DNA of 64,000 bases, from the NCBI RefSeq assembly GCF_003640395.1, contig NZ_RBZQ01000004.1:1-64000 (forward strand), given 5' to 3'. This document shows, piece by piece, positions 34,112 to 43,261 of this stretch (the first letter of the stretch is position 1; every line of letters begins with the position of its first letter). The notes beneath the pieces were generated by a model, which worked only from the letters and a program-made list of their open reading frames with translations, ran no database searches and had not been told where the DNA came from. The position numbers were made by a program, and so were the translations under genes. This stretch comes from Stutzerimonas urumqiensis. GTDB lineage: Bacteria > Pseudomonadota > Gammaproteobacteria > Pseudomonadales > Pseudomonadaceae.

Positions 34112-34184
34112 ATATAGACGAACCCGCATCGTCTGGGATGTGGAAGTTGGGCGGTCATGCCGCCCGAAAACAGCAGGAATCAAC

Positions 34185-35867
34185 ATGAGCGAAAGCTTCG
34201 CAGAACTTTTTGAAGAAAGCCTGAAATCCCTCGACATGCAGCCGGGTGCGATCATCACCGGTATCGTGGTCGACATCGACGGTGACTGGGTCACCGTGCA
34301 TGCGGGCCTGAAGTCCGAGGGCGTCATCCCGGTCGAGCAGTTCTACAACGAACAGGGCGAGCTGACCATCAAGGTGGGTGACGAGGTCCACGTCGCACTG
34401 GACGCGGTTGAAGATGGCTTCGGTGAAACCAAGCTGTCCCGCGAAAAAGCCAAGCGCGCCGAGTCCTGGCTGGTTCTCGAAGCTGCGTTCAATGCCGAAG
34501 AAGTCGTCAAGGGCATCATCAACGGCAAGGTCAAGGGTGGCTTCACCGTCGACATCAACGGCATCCGCGCGTTCCTGCCGGGTTCGCTGGTCGACGTACG
34601 TCCGGTACGCGACACCACCCACCTCGAGAACAAAGAACTCGAGTTCAAGGTCATCAAGCTCGACCAGAAGCGCAACAACGTTGTCGTTTCCCGTCGTAGC
34701 GTGCTGGAAGCCGAAAACAGCGCCGAGCGTGAAGCACTGCTCGAATCGCTGCAGGAAGGCCAGCAGGTCAAGGGTATCGTCAAGAACCTCACCGACTACG
34801 GTGCGTTCGTTGACCTGGGCGGCGTCGATGGTCTGCTGCACATCACCGACATGGCCTGGAAGCGCATCAAGCATCCGTCGGAAATCGTCAATGTTGGCGA
34901 CGAGATCGACGTCAAAGTGCTGAAGTTCGACCGCGAGCGCAATCGTGTTTCGCTGGGCCTGAAGCAACTGGGCGAAGACCCATGGGTCGCCATCAAGGCG
35001 CGCTACCCGGAAAACACGCGTGTCATGGCTCGCGTTACCAACCTCACCGACTACGGCTGCTTCGCCGAGCTGGAAGAGGGTGTGGAAGGCCTGGTGCACG
35101 TGTCCGAAATGGACTGGACCAACAAGAACATCCACCCGTCGAAGGTCGTTCAGGTCGGCGACGAAGTGGAAGTCATGGTTCTGGACATCGACGAAGAGCG
35201 CCGTCGTATTTCCCTGGGCATCAAGCAGTGCAAGTCCAACCCGTGGGAAGACTTCTCCAGCCAGTTCAACAAGGGCGACCGCATCTCCGGCACCATCAAG
35301 TCGATCACCGATTTCGGTATCTTCATTGGCCTGGAAGGCGGCATCGACGGTCTGGTTCACCTGTCCGACATCTCCTGGAACGAAGCCGGTGAAGAAGCCG
35401 TGCGTCGCTTCAAGAAGGGTGACGAGCTGGACACCGTGATCCTGTCGGTCGATCCGGAGCGTGAGCGCATCTCCCTGGGCATCAAGCAACTGGAAGACGA
35501 TCCGTTCTCCAACTACGTTGCACTGAACGACAAGGGCAGCATCGTCCGCGGTACCGTCAAGGAAGTCGACGCCAAGGCCGCAATCATCGACCTGGGCAAC
35601 GACATCGAAGCCACGCTCAAGGCCTCCGAAATCAGCCGTGACCGCGTCGAAGACGCGCGCAACGTACTGAAGGAAGGCGATGAAGTCGAAGCCAAGATCA
35701 TCAGCATCGACCGCAAGAGCCGCGTGATTAGTCTGTCCATCAAGTCCAAGGACGTCGAAGACGAGAAGGACGCGATGACTCAACTGCGTAACAAGCAGGA
35801 AGTAGAAAGCACCGGTCCGACCACCATTGGTGACCTGATCCGTGCCCAGATGGAAAACCAGCAGTAA
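34185..35867 (+). CDS. rpsA: 30S ribosomal protein S1
   Basis: 560 residues with six S1/OB repeats. The first two serve ribosome binding and the rest mRNA binding; repeats 3-6 show the recurring GxVxxxxDYGxFV-type pattern ([56 protein letters not shown]). The start is the ATG at 34185 after agcaggaatcaac; the frame is open upstream through the terminator and leader. The order cmk-rpsA-ihfB is standard. Confidence 0.97.
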   Translation: MSESFAELFEESLKSLDMQPGAIITGIVVDIDGDWVTVHAGLKSEGVIPVEQFYNEQGELTIKVGDEVHVALDAVEDGFGETKLSREKAKRAESWLVLEAAFNAEEVVKGIINGKVKGGFTVDINGIRAFLPGSLVDVRPVRDTTHLENKELEFKVIKLDQKRNNVVVSRRSVLEAENSAEREALLESLQEGQQVKGIVKNLTDYGAFVDLGGVDGLLHITDMAWKRIKHPSEIVNVGDEIDVKVLKFDRERNRVSLGLKQLGEDPWVAIKARYPENTRVMARVTNLTDYGCFAELEEGVEGLVHVSEMDWTNKNIHPSKVVQVGDEVEVMVLDIDEERRRISLGIKQCKSNPWEDFSSQFNKGDRISGTIKSITDFGIFIGLEGGIDGLVHLSDISWNEAGEEAVRRFKKGDELDTVILSVDPERERISLGIKQLEDDPFSNYVALNDKGSIVRGTVKEVDAKAAIIDLGNDIEATLKASEISRDRVEDARNVLKEGDEVEAKIISIDRKSRVISLSIKSKDVEDEKDAMTQLRNKQEVESTGPTTIGDLIRAQMENQQ

Positions 35868-35888
35868 TCTGCTAGGCGATTCATCCGC

Positions 35889-35917
35889 AAAAAGGGCGAC
35901 TTCGGTCGCCCTTTTTT
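35889..35917 (+). terminator. rpsA terminator
   Basis: GGGCGAC-TTCG-GTCGCCC with a stable UUCG tetraloop, extended by A-T pairs and followed by six Ts, 22 bp after the rpsA stop. Confidence 0.93.
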
Positions 35918-35974
35918 GTGCATTCAGAAATGGTGGGATCGACCTGGGCCGAGCTCGTTCGGCCGTTTATGGGA

Positions 35975-36134
35975 GGCGCGCCCTCGTGGCGATACAGCAG
36001 ACGCAGCCTGCCCAAGCAAACCCCAAGGCTCGCCCCGCGGTCAGGCCTGTCGCAACAAGCCCAGCCCAGTAGCCACTCCGCTTCTTACCTTGGAAGGCAT
36101 GCCTCGCGGCGATAGGGCAGGCACAGACTGCCCA
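35975..36134 (+). repeat. Pair of about 40-bp imperfect direct repeats in the rpsA-ihfB gap
   Basis: Copies at 35975-36014 and 36097-36134 share the frame GGC..GCC.TCG.GGCGATA..GCAG.C.CAG.CTGCCCA with scattered differences. The second contains a hairpin GGGCAG-N7-CTGCCC. They fill much of the 378-bp gap between rpsA and ihfB, which otherwise shows no gene. They look like a short family of extragenic repeats; copies elsewhere in the genome could not be checked. Confidence 0.5.
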
Positions 36135-36245
36135 TGACAGCTTCCAGTCAAAAGTCAAGCGAAACGCCTTGTTTGAAAGCGGCCCAACGTGCTACAACCA
36201 GCCACGGATCAAATGATCTAGCCGCTTGAAAAAGAAGGGAAAACC

Positions 36246-36527
36246 ATGACCAAGTCGGAGTTGATCGAACGTATCGTCACCCAGCAAGGGATGCTGTCTT
36301 CCAAGGATGTGGAGCTGGCTATCAAGACCATGCTGGAACAGATGTCCCATGCATTGGCTACCGGGGAGCGAATCGAAATTCGTGGCTTCGGAAGCTTCTC
36401 CCTGCATTACCGTGCACCGCGTGTCGGCCGCAACCCAAAAACAGGCGAGTCCGTTCGTCTCGACGGCAAGTACGTGCCGCATTTCAAGCCAGGCAAAGAG
36501 CTGCGCGATCGTGTGAATGATGAGTGA
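36246..36527 (+). CDS. ihfB: Integration host factor subunit beta
   Basis: 93 residues, DNA-bending HU/IHF family. It begins [10 protein letters not shown]. The DNA-intercalating arm holds [10 protein letters not shown] with its Pro, and [13 protein letters not shown] closes the protein. It forms a heterodimer with IhfA. RBS agaaggg is well placed before the ATG. IHF is a usual cofactor of tyrosine integrases such as the one about 3 kb downstream, although that proximity is probably chance. Confidence 0.96.
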   Translation: MTKSELIERIVTQQGMLSSKDVELAIKTMLEQMSHALATGERIEIRGFGSFSLHYRAPRVGRNPKTGESVRLDGKYVPHFKPGKELRDRVNDE

Positions 36528-38114
<1,587 letters not shown>

Positions 38115-39038
38115 ATGATCGGCATCAAAGCGATATCCAGTTATGTACCGAAGGGCGGTATCGATAACGTCCAGCAAGGTGCGAGCTTCGGCAATGACGA
38201 GGCATTCATCCGCAGCAAGATCGGCGCAACCTTTCTACCGATCATGGGCGAGGATGAAGATACATCCGATCTCTGCGCCAAGGCCGTTGCCGCACTGGCG
38301 GCGCAGAATCCCGATTTCGATCTGCAAAGCGTCGATACGCTCGTGGTCGTGACGCAAAACGGTGACCGCGAAGGCCTGCCGCAGACATCGTCGATCCTGC
38401 AGGACAAGCTCGGCCTGCCAACGCACGTGGCGGCATTCGACCTGTCGCTGGCCTGCTCGGGCTATGTGTATGGCTTGTATGTGATCAAGGGGTTCATGGA
38501 CAGCCTGGGGCTGAAGAATGGCTTGCTGGTCACGGCCGATCCCTATTCCAAAATCGTCAACCGTAGCGACCGTGTGACCTCGTTGCTGTTTGGCGATGCG
38601 GCGACCGCCACCTGGATTGGCCACGACCCGTTCTGGCGCCTCGGTCCGGCCAAGTTCGGCACCGATGGTTCGGGCGCGGTTCACCTGCATGTGGCCGATG
38701 GCAAGCTGAAGATGAACGGCCGGCAGGTGTACAACTTCGCCGCTCAGGTGGTTACGCCTCACCTGCACGAGCTGCTGAACGCTGCCTCGTTGAATCCGGA
38801 CGATGTCGACGCCTACTGCTTGCACCAGGGCAGCGGGGCGATCGTCGACGCCATCTCCAAGCGCTTCGATGACCTGGCCTCCAAGTTCGTGCTGGATATC
38901 GAGGAAACCGGCAATACGGTGTCGTCCTCCATTCCGCTGGTGTTGCAGAAATACGCCTTCCGCGACGATTGGCACCGTGTCGCGATCAGTGGTTTCGGGG
39001 TCGGGCTGTCGTGGGGCTCCGCGCTGCTGGAGCGGTGA
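38115..39038 (+). CDS. 3-oxoacyl-ACP synthase III family protein (FabH-like)
   Basis: 307-residue thiolase-fold enzyme. The catalytic triad is intact: Cys114 in SLACSGYVYGL, His237 in YCLHQGSGA and Asn267 in ETGNTVSSSIP. RBS ggaggctctg lies before the ATG. It is shorter and more divergent than housekeeping FabH (about 320-330). Relatives occur in O-antigen/capsule clusters, where they make acyl groups for sugar N-acylation. Next to the decayed region it may be the last survivor of such a cluster, or a lone specialised synthase. Housekeeping FabH is not excluded. Confidence 0.85.
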   Translation: MIGIKAISSYVPKGGIDNVQQGASFGNDEAFIRSKIGATFLPIMGEDEDTSDLCAKAVAALAAQNPDFDLQSVDTLVVVTQNGDREGLPQTSSILQDKLGLPTHVAAFDLSLACSGYVYGLYVIKGFMDSLGLKNGLLVTADPYSKIVNRSDRVTSLLFGDAATATWIGHDPFWRLGPAKFGTDGSGAVHLHVADGKLKMNGRQVYNFAAQVVTPHLHELLNAASLNPDDVDAYCLHQGSGAIVDAISKRFDDLASKFVLDIEETGNTVSSSIPLVLQKYAFRDDWHRVAISGFGVGLSWGSALLER

Positions 39039-39058
39039 GGATGGTTGCTACATGGCGG

Positions 39059-39086
39059 TTGTAAGTTACTGACAAGCCAGTACAAT
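39059..39086 (+). promoter_or_regulatory. ffs promoter (sigma-70 type)
   Basis: TTGTAA at 39059-39064 and TACAAT at 39081-39086, with a 16-bp spacer. Transcription would begin near 39093, giving a 5' leader of about 26 nt ahead of mature 4.5S RNA. This is similar to the leader removed by RNase P in E. coli. Confidence 0.7.
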
Positions 39087-39119
39087 GGCGCGGCCCGGCC
39101 ACTAGGCGGGCGTCGTTAT

Positions 39120-39233
39120 GGTGGCCCTGCCGGTCCCCCCGCAACGATCAACCGTGAACCCGGTCAGGTCCGGAAGGAAGCAGCCGTAGCGGTGACATCG
39201 TGTGCCGGGGTGTGGCTGGTGGGGTTCACCTCC
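39120..39233 (+). ncRNA. ffs: 4.5S RNA (signal recognition particle RNA)
   Basis: About 114 nt. The hallmark SRP core is present: GGTCAGGTCCGGAAGGAAGC with the GGAA tetraloop and asymmetric loop that bind Ffh, followed by AGCC and GTGTGCCGGGG. The 5' end (GGTGGCCCTGCCGG) pairs with the 3' end to close the long hairpin. The 3' end here differs from the original host end by one extra T, because the gene was used as the attachment site of the downstream element. It is expected to be the only functional copy, since the right-hand copy lacks the promoter and the first bases. Confidence 0.93.
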
Positions 39234-39239
39234 ATAACG
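39127..39239 (+). repeat. attL: left direct repeat (within ffs)
   Basis: Identical to 49275-49386 over the first 99 bases (39127-39225), then one extra T at 39226, then 13 more identical bases (cacctccataacg). Upstream of 39127 the two copies diverge, the left having the true ffs 5' end. The repeat extends six bases past the RNA itself. Confidence 0.92.
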
Positions 39240-39281
39240 TATCTCCTTGATTTCTAACGGTTTTTCGCTCTGATCACGCCA

Positions 39282-39301
39282 GTGATCCATAGGGTGATCC
39301 A
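39282..39301 (+). repeat. Left-end GTGATCCA pair (putative arm-type recombinase sites)
   Basis: GTGATCCA occurs at 39282-39289 and 39294-39301, 12 bp apart, between attL and the integrase start. The same octamer is iterated near attR. Symmetric placement just inside both ends is what integrase arm sites or excisionase sites look like. Binding is inferred. Confidence 0.55.
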
Positions 39302-39303
39302 CC

Positions 39304-40749
39304 GTGTCTTCCGTCCCTTCCTACCTCTGGTTGTCCCGACACTCGATCTTCTATTTCAGAATCGTGGTGCCTGGAGTTCTGCGTCCGTTTTTCCCTTGTT
39401 CCGAGATCCGCCGTTCGCTGCAGACACGCTGCAAGCGCGAAGCGCTGATCCGTGGCCGCGAATTGCTTCTGCAGGTTCAGCAGCTCTACACCCTGGCGTT
39501 CCAAGGCATTCGGCCATCCCTCGACTCCCTACGCGGTGCCTGGGAGGCGGGCGGTAAGCGAGTTGCTAGTTGGGCTGCGTGGCTCCGTCAGCAGCAGTTG
39601 GTTGCGCTTGCGCAGAAGCCTTTGGAGCAAGGGGAGGGAGGCAAGGTGAGAGGGCCACAGAAGCCCGGCAGTGCCCCTTCAAGAGCCAAACAGGGGCAGC
39701 CAGATAGGCTGTTAGCGGATGCGCCAAGCAACGCTCCACGCTTCTCTAAGGTGGTTCAGGAGTGCCTGGAGCAGCAGTCTCATGAAGGCGTGGCTGCGAA
39801 GACGCTATCCGACAAGCGTTCCGTGGCTGAGCTAATGACTCGGATCGTGGGTGATTTGCCGGTCGATCTCATCACTCGCCAGGATGCCCGCAAGTTCCGA
39901 GAGGTGGCACTCAAGCTGCCGCCGAGGATGAATCAGCTTCCCGAGGGACAATCGCTGGAGCAGATCATCGAGACTGCTACCACCACGATCAGCCTCACCA
40001 CGTTCAACAACTACGTGAAGAACCTGACGACCTTTTTCTCCTATGCCATCCGTGAGGGCTACTGCGAGCGCAACCCGTTCGACGGGCTTCGAGTCAGGCA
40101 GCGAGGCAAGGTCAGCGAGGAGCGCAGCGTCTTCACCGAGGACGATCTGCGCCGTCTGTTCTCGAAGCAGGTTTACGCATCAGCCAACTCAGCTCAGCCG
40201 CACAAGTACTGGCTGCCACTGCTCGGCCTGTACACCGGGGCGAGACTCAATGAGCTATGTCAGCTCTATCTGGATGATGTGGTCAGCATCAACGGCATCG
40301 ACTGCCTACACATCCGGGCTACAAGGCCCGATCAGAAGCTGAAAACCGTCACTTCGGAAAGGCTCGTGCCGATCCACTCGAAGTTGAAAGCGCTGGGGTT
40401 CCTTGAGTTCGTCCAGGCGCAGCGGGAGGCTGGCCGCCAGCGTCTTTTCGCGGAGCTGACCTTGCACAAGGCACATGGTTACGCTGCGGCTCCATCCAAG
40501 TGGTTCACTCGGGTTCGTGATCAGTTGGGCTTCCGTGATGGGGCAGAGCGCAAGGATTTCCACAGCTTCCGCCACACGCTTGCTGATCACCTGAAGCAGA
40601 AGGGAATAGTCGAGTCGCTGGTCGGCGGCATTCTTGGCCACCAGAGCGGCGGGATCACGTTCAGTCGGTACGGGAAGGACTTTAGGCCGGAAGTGCTGGC
40701 TCCGGTGGTGGAAGCGGTGGACTTTGATGTTGTGGAGTGGCTTCGATAA
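39304..40749 (+). CDS. int: Tyrosine site-specific recombinase (integrase)
   Basis: 481 residues. An N-terminal DUF6538-like strand region (YLWLSRHSIFYFRI, about 8-20) comes first. A long Gln/Gly-rich linker (about 90-145) and a SAM-like core-binding domain (about 146-255) follow. The catalytic domain has Arg314 (TGARLNEL), His420/Arg423 (HSFRHTLADH), His446 (GHQ) and nucleophile Tyr456 (SRYGK), all intact. It lies about 65 bp downstream of attL in the same direction as ffs, so read-through from the ffs promoter is possible. The GTG at 39304 is the first start after attL; a later start cannot be excluded. Confidence 0.93.
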   Translation: MSSVPSYLWLSRHSIFYFRIVVPGVLRPFFPCSEIRRSLQTRCKREALIRGRELLLQVQQLYTLAFQGIRPSLDSLRGAWEAGGKRVASWAAWLRQQQLVALAQKPLEQGEGGKVRGPQKPGSAPSRAKQGQPDRLLADAPSNAPRFSKVVQECLEQQSHEGVAAKTLSDKRSVAELMTRIVGDLPVDLITRQDARKFREVALKLPPRMNQLPEGQSLEQIIETATTTISLTTFNNYVKNLTTFFSYAIREGYCERNPFDGLRVRQRGKVSEERSVFTEDDLRRLFSKQVYASANSAQPHKYWLPLLGLYTGARLNELCQLYLDDVVSINGIDCLHIRATRPDQKLKTVTSERLVPIHSKLKALGFLEFVQAQREAGRQRLFAELTLHKAHGYAAAPSKWFTRVRDQLGFRDGAERKDFHSFRHTLADHLKQKGIVESLVGGILGHQSGGITFSRYGKDFRPEVLAPVVEAVDFDVVEWLR

Positions 40750-40859
40750 CCGAGGCATGTGTGCCTTCCTGCTGCCAGAAGCAGAATCGAGGAAGGAGCA
40801 GGGATTCGCCTTGAAGTAGAGAAGCTCTGCTCCTTTGGCTCGGTCAATATTGCATTTTC

Positions 40860-41105
40860 TTAGGCGGCAGCGTGCTGTTCTTCAGGCGCGGCGTCCAAAA
40901 AGTAAGCGTCAACCGTTTCGATAGTGCCAGTGGTCTCCAACAGTACCTCCGCGACCATGTAGTGATGGCCCTTAAGATCCGCTAGATAGCCGATCTCGCC
41001 ATACATCTCTTCTGTCGGGGCAAAGTTGTACAGATCCTTATCGGCGGTTGACTTGCGAGTGACGACGACTTTCTGGCCAATGTTGAATGGGCGAGTTGTT
41101 TCCAT
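40860..41105 (-). CDS. Small hypothetical protein, 81 aa
   Basis: Unrecognised. It starts METTRPFNIGQKVVVTRKS with a textbook RBS (gaaggagatcaaa) before the ATG at 41105; the frame is open further upstream but only as shadow sequence. It is rich in beta-type sequence (IGQKVVVTR, GHHYMVAEVLLETTGTIETV), suggesting a small barrel or SH3-like fold, with an acidic/Ala end. It is the last of a minus-strand series with the KilA-N gene, 41 bp below it, probably an accessory phage-type gene. Confidence 0.7.
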   Translation of the reverse strand: METTRPFNIGQKVVVTRKSTADKDLYNFAPTEEMYGEIGYLADLKGHHYMVAEVLLETTGTIETVDAYFLDAAPEEQHAAA

Positions 41106-41146
41106 TTTGATCTCCTTCTGAGTTGCGTGTTTGCCCGACGATGGTT

Positions 41147-41722
41147 TCAGCAGCATCTGGGGCTCCAATACTGTGTGGTAATCGCTTTCAAGGTGCGCAC
41201 GAAGGTGGCCAGGGATTCCTGACGCAGCGCCACGCAGTTGTCGAAGACGACAGCCTTCGGTGCCATCTCCTTGTTCTCCAGGGCGAGGCGGTCGCGCTCT
41301 GCCTTCAGCACCTTGGCCTGGGCGATGACCTTCTCCATGTAGGTGAGCGGGTCGTCGAGCACTGCCTCGGCGGCGGACGCATGGACAGCCACGCCCTCGG
41401 TGGCCAGCCGGTCGTAGGAGCGGATGACTTCGAGGTGGAACTTCGGGCTGATCCACATGGCGTAGGCGTAGACCAACTCCTTCACCACGAAGGTGCCGCC
41501 GTTGCGACCGCGTTTAGTTTCCAGGGCTTTAATACGGGAATTTCCCGTATTTTCGATCTCCTCAACGAGAGCCTGGGTTTCCGGGCGGCGAGTGAACTCG
41601 TACAGCTCGACGGTTCTCTCGTTCATACCAACGGTCGCAGCTTGCTGCAGATCGTTCAGGCAGTAGCGGCCCTCGGCGTCCTGCTTGATGGCCACGCCGC
41701 ATACAGTCAGTTGCTTGCTCAT
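41147..41722 (-). CDS. KilA-N domain phage regulatory protein, C-terminally shortened
   Basis: 191 residues. The N-terminal KilA-N DNA-binding domain is clear (about 10-105; RGRNGGTFVVKELVYAYAMW, SPKFHLEVIRSYD). A coiled-coil linker follows (about 125-155; KVLKAERDRLALENKEMAPK). Then FDNCVALRQESLATFVRTL looks like the start of a KilAC antirepressor domain, which ends after only about 35 residues instead of about 100. It is either truncated or a short variant. Such proteins act as antirepressors or regulators in prophages. A perfect palindrome lies within the coding region. Confidence 0.85.
   Translation of the reverse strand: MSKQLTVCGVAIKQDAEGRYCLNDLQQAATVGMNERTVELYEFTRRPETQALVEEIENTGNSRIKALETKRGRNGGTFVVKELVYAYAMWISPKFHLEVIRSYDRLATEGVAVHASAAEAVLDDPLTYMEKVIAQAKVLKAERDRLALENKEMAPKAVVFDNCVALRQESLATFVRTLKAITTQYWSPRCC
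41531..41551. promoter_or_regulatory. Perfect palindrome inside the KilA-N gene
   Basis: AATACGGGAA and TTCCCGTATT are exact inverse complements around a single central T. The sequence encodes part of the interdomain segment ENTGNSRI. It has the form of a dimeric repressor operator, though it could be a coincidence of conserved codons. Confidence 0.4.
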
Positions 41723-41792
41723 GTTCTGTCCTCCAGAAAAGACGAAGCCCGCTCAGAGGCGGGCTATGGGTGTTCGTTTGTAGTGAGGGGAT

Positions 41793-41993
41793 TTACTGGC
41801 CGATCAGGGCTTTCAGGTTCTCGGCGGTCTCCTTGGCAGCCTGGGCTTCTGCGATCAGCAGCAGGTTCTTCTCTTGCAGTCGGTCGATCTGCTCGGTGTT
41901 GCGGCTGACCTCCACGTTGTTGGTGGCGGTCAGTTGTTCGAGCTGGTCGATGGTCTTCTGGAAGGACTTGAGGATCTTGTTGAGCTGGATCAT
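41793..41993 (-). CDS. Small coiled-coil protein, 66 aa
   Basis: Almost entirely helical, with heptad-like spacing (QKTIDQLEQL, RNTEQIDRLQEKNLLLIAEAQAAKE). There is no membrane segment. A gagagg sequence precedes the ATG by eight bases. It lies 70 bp upstream of the KilA-N gene on the same strand, so it is probably the first gene of that phage-type operon. The function is unknown; a small DNA-associated or assembly protein is possible. Confidence 0.7.
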   Translation of the reverse strand: MIQLNKILKSFQKTIDQLEQLTATNNVEVSRNTEQIDRLQEKNLLLIAEAQAAKETAENLKALIGQ

Positions 41994-42227
41994 GCGGGCC
42001 TCTCGTCGGGAGGTAAGGCCGAGAGGCGAACTATGCGTGTGCGGTTAGTTGGGCTGGCCGGTTGGGGCTCCATGCCGCTGCTGTCCTTGTCCGGACTGGC
42101 GCTGCCAACTATTGAGTTGCGCATTTAATTCTGCACTGCAAATAACTCGGAAGTGGGAACGTTGAAGCGCTCCAACACGGTTTGCTATCTGTAGCGAATC
42201 TGACAAATGAATCGGAGGATTCAGCCA

Positions 42228-42374
42228 ATGATCGGCAATCAATTTGGCTTCAGCGTCTCTATTGGCAAAGCACGTCTTTGCTTATTCATCGGTGACGTGT
42301 ACGTCCGAGTGCCGAGGTGCTTTGAGCTGGCCTGGAATGGCACTGGTTTCTATTTCGGTAAGGATGGAGCGTGA
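42228..42374 (+). CDS. Small hypothetical protein, 48 aa
   Basis: It begins MIGNQFGFSVSIGKARLCLF and ends in WNGTGFYFGKDGA. The ATG follows a consensus cggagg by 10 bases. The stop overlaps the start of the MarR-like gene (TGATG), so the two are probably translated together. No family is recognised. The pattern of short beta strands and aromatic residues resembles small phage proteins of unknown role. Confidence 0.6.
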   Translation: MIGNQFGFSVSIGKARLCLFIGDVYVRVPRCFELAWNGTGFYFGKDGA

Positions 42375-42781
42375 TGCACATGGAAACCACATTAAGCAAA
42401 CACGCCCTGGCTTATGATCGGTATGCACTTGTCCAGCTTTTCAAAGCGATTGAGGAGTTCCGTGGCGTTGACCCAGAGATGCCAGCACAAGGCGTGGCAT
42501 TGTTCCTCTACTCGGCGATCTACCCAGGCTGCACGATGGCGGATCTGCAGAAGAACCTCGGGATGACCCAATCGTCCTGCTCAAGGAACGTCTCGGCCTT
42601 GTCGGAATGGCATCGTCTCGAAAAACCAGGACTCGGATTGATAGTGGCATCGCCAGATCCGATGGAACGCCGCAGGAAGATCGTGCAATTGACCGAGAAG
42701 GGGCAGCAACTGGCCGTCTCCCTGACCGAGGCGGTGATGAACCCGGTTCGACTGTCGTCGTTCTCGAAGGCGGCACGGTAA
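42374..42781 (+). CDS. MarR-like winged-helix regulator
   Basis: 135 residues from the ATG overlapping the previous stop; a GTG one codon upstream is possible. Helical N-terminus, then a winged helix (about 48-115) with TMADLQKNLGMTQSSCSRNVSALSE as recognition region and the wing MERRRKIVQLTEKGQQLA, as in MarR regulators. Small phage/island MarR proteins of this type are common in Pseudomonas. It faces away from the coiled-coil/KilA-N genes across a 235-bp divergent region, the layout of a regulatory switch. Confidence 0.8.
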   Translation: MHMETTLSKHALAYDRYALVQLFKAIEEFRGVDPEMPAQGVALFLYSAIYPGCTMADLQKNLGMTQSSCSRNVSALSEWHRLEKPGLGLIVASPDPMERRRKIVQLTEKGQQLAVSLTEAVMNPVRLSSFSKAAR

Positions 42782-42852
42782 AAAATAACCCCCAGCACCA
42801 AGCCGATAGATCGGCCTCCTGGCTGTCCAGGCGAAGGGTGATGGGGGTTCTG

Positions 42853-43041
42853 TTAGTCGCTGCTTGTGGGGGCTAGCCGGAGCACCGGAAGGTTCATCTG
42901 CTGGGCTGCTTTCCATCTGCGTTTGTCTGCGGCCAGGATCTCGCTCAGCAGCGGATGTTGGACGGTGCCTCCGGCAGTCGTAGCCAAGGCCGAAACTCTC
43001 CGACTCCTGGCCTTCCTCACTTCGCTGGCGATGCTCTTCAT
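42853..43041 (-). CDS. Small hypothetical protein, 62 aa (third gene of coupled trio)
   Basis: It starts MKSIASEVRKARSRRVSALA. Basic N-terminal half, soluble, with LSEILAADKRRWKAAQQMN in the second half. The ATG overlaps the stop of the 47-aa gene upstream (TGATG), and aaggg lies eight bases before it. The frame is open further upstream but that part is the neighbour read out of frame. Function unknown. Confidence 0.6.
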   Translation of the reverse strand: MKSIASEVRKARSRRVSALATTAGGTVQHPLLSEILAADKRRWKAAQQMNLPVLRLAPTSSD

Positions 43042-43184
43042 CAGCGAGACCCTTCTGCGGTTCTCTGCTTGGATCGAGCTACCAGCTTGAAGTCGGTCTG
43101 CCAGGCGATGCACAGCAGGTACACCAGGGGAATCAAAGGCCAGAGAAGCAGGGCGCTCAAGAACATCAATTCTGGTAGACGCAT
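43041..43184 (-). CDS. Small membrane protein, 47 aa (second gene of coupled trio)
   Basis: MRLPELMFLSALLLWPLIPL starts a hydrophobic segment running to about residue 27, followed by a polar basic tail (KLVARSKQRTAEGSR). This is a single-span inner-membrane protein with a cytoplasmic tail or a similar peptide. A perfect ggaggt sits before the ATG. It overlaps both neighbours through TGATG. It could be a holin-like, toxin-like or regulatory small membrane protein; nothing decides between these. Confidence 0.6.
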   Translation of the reverse strand: MRLPELMFLSALLLWPLIPLVYLLCIAWQTDFKLVARSKQRTAEGSR

Positions 43185-43261
43185 CAGGCTACCTCCGCTG
43201 GGGGCTTGAGACGGTCGAAAGGCATGTGGTTGAAGGTCTTGCCAGTTCGTTTGCTTTTCAT
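43184..43261 (-). CDS. 25-aa peptide (first gene of coupled trio)
   Basis: MKSKRTGKTFNHMPFDRLKP then PAEVA. It is basic, with an aaaaggatg RBS about 10 bases before the ATG. Its TGA overlaps the ATG of the membrane-protein gene. The short length makes it uncertain on its own, but the unbroken chain of three overlapping frames with RBSs supports it as a real leader or small protein. Confidence 0.45.
   Translation of the reverse strand: MKSKRTGKTFNHMPFDRLKPPAEVA

Noticed and set aside
34155..35783. 542-codon open frame antisense to rpsA
   Set aside because: Reverse image of strongly biased ribosomal protein codons; repeats in it only mirror the S1 repeats.
40860..41456. 198-codon reading of the small gene at 40860
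   Set aside because: Only the last 81 codons look like protein and have a consensus RBS. The first part is an out-of-frame reading of the KilA-N gene.
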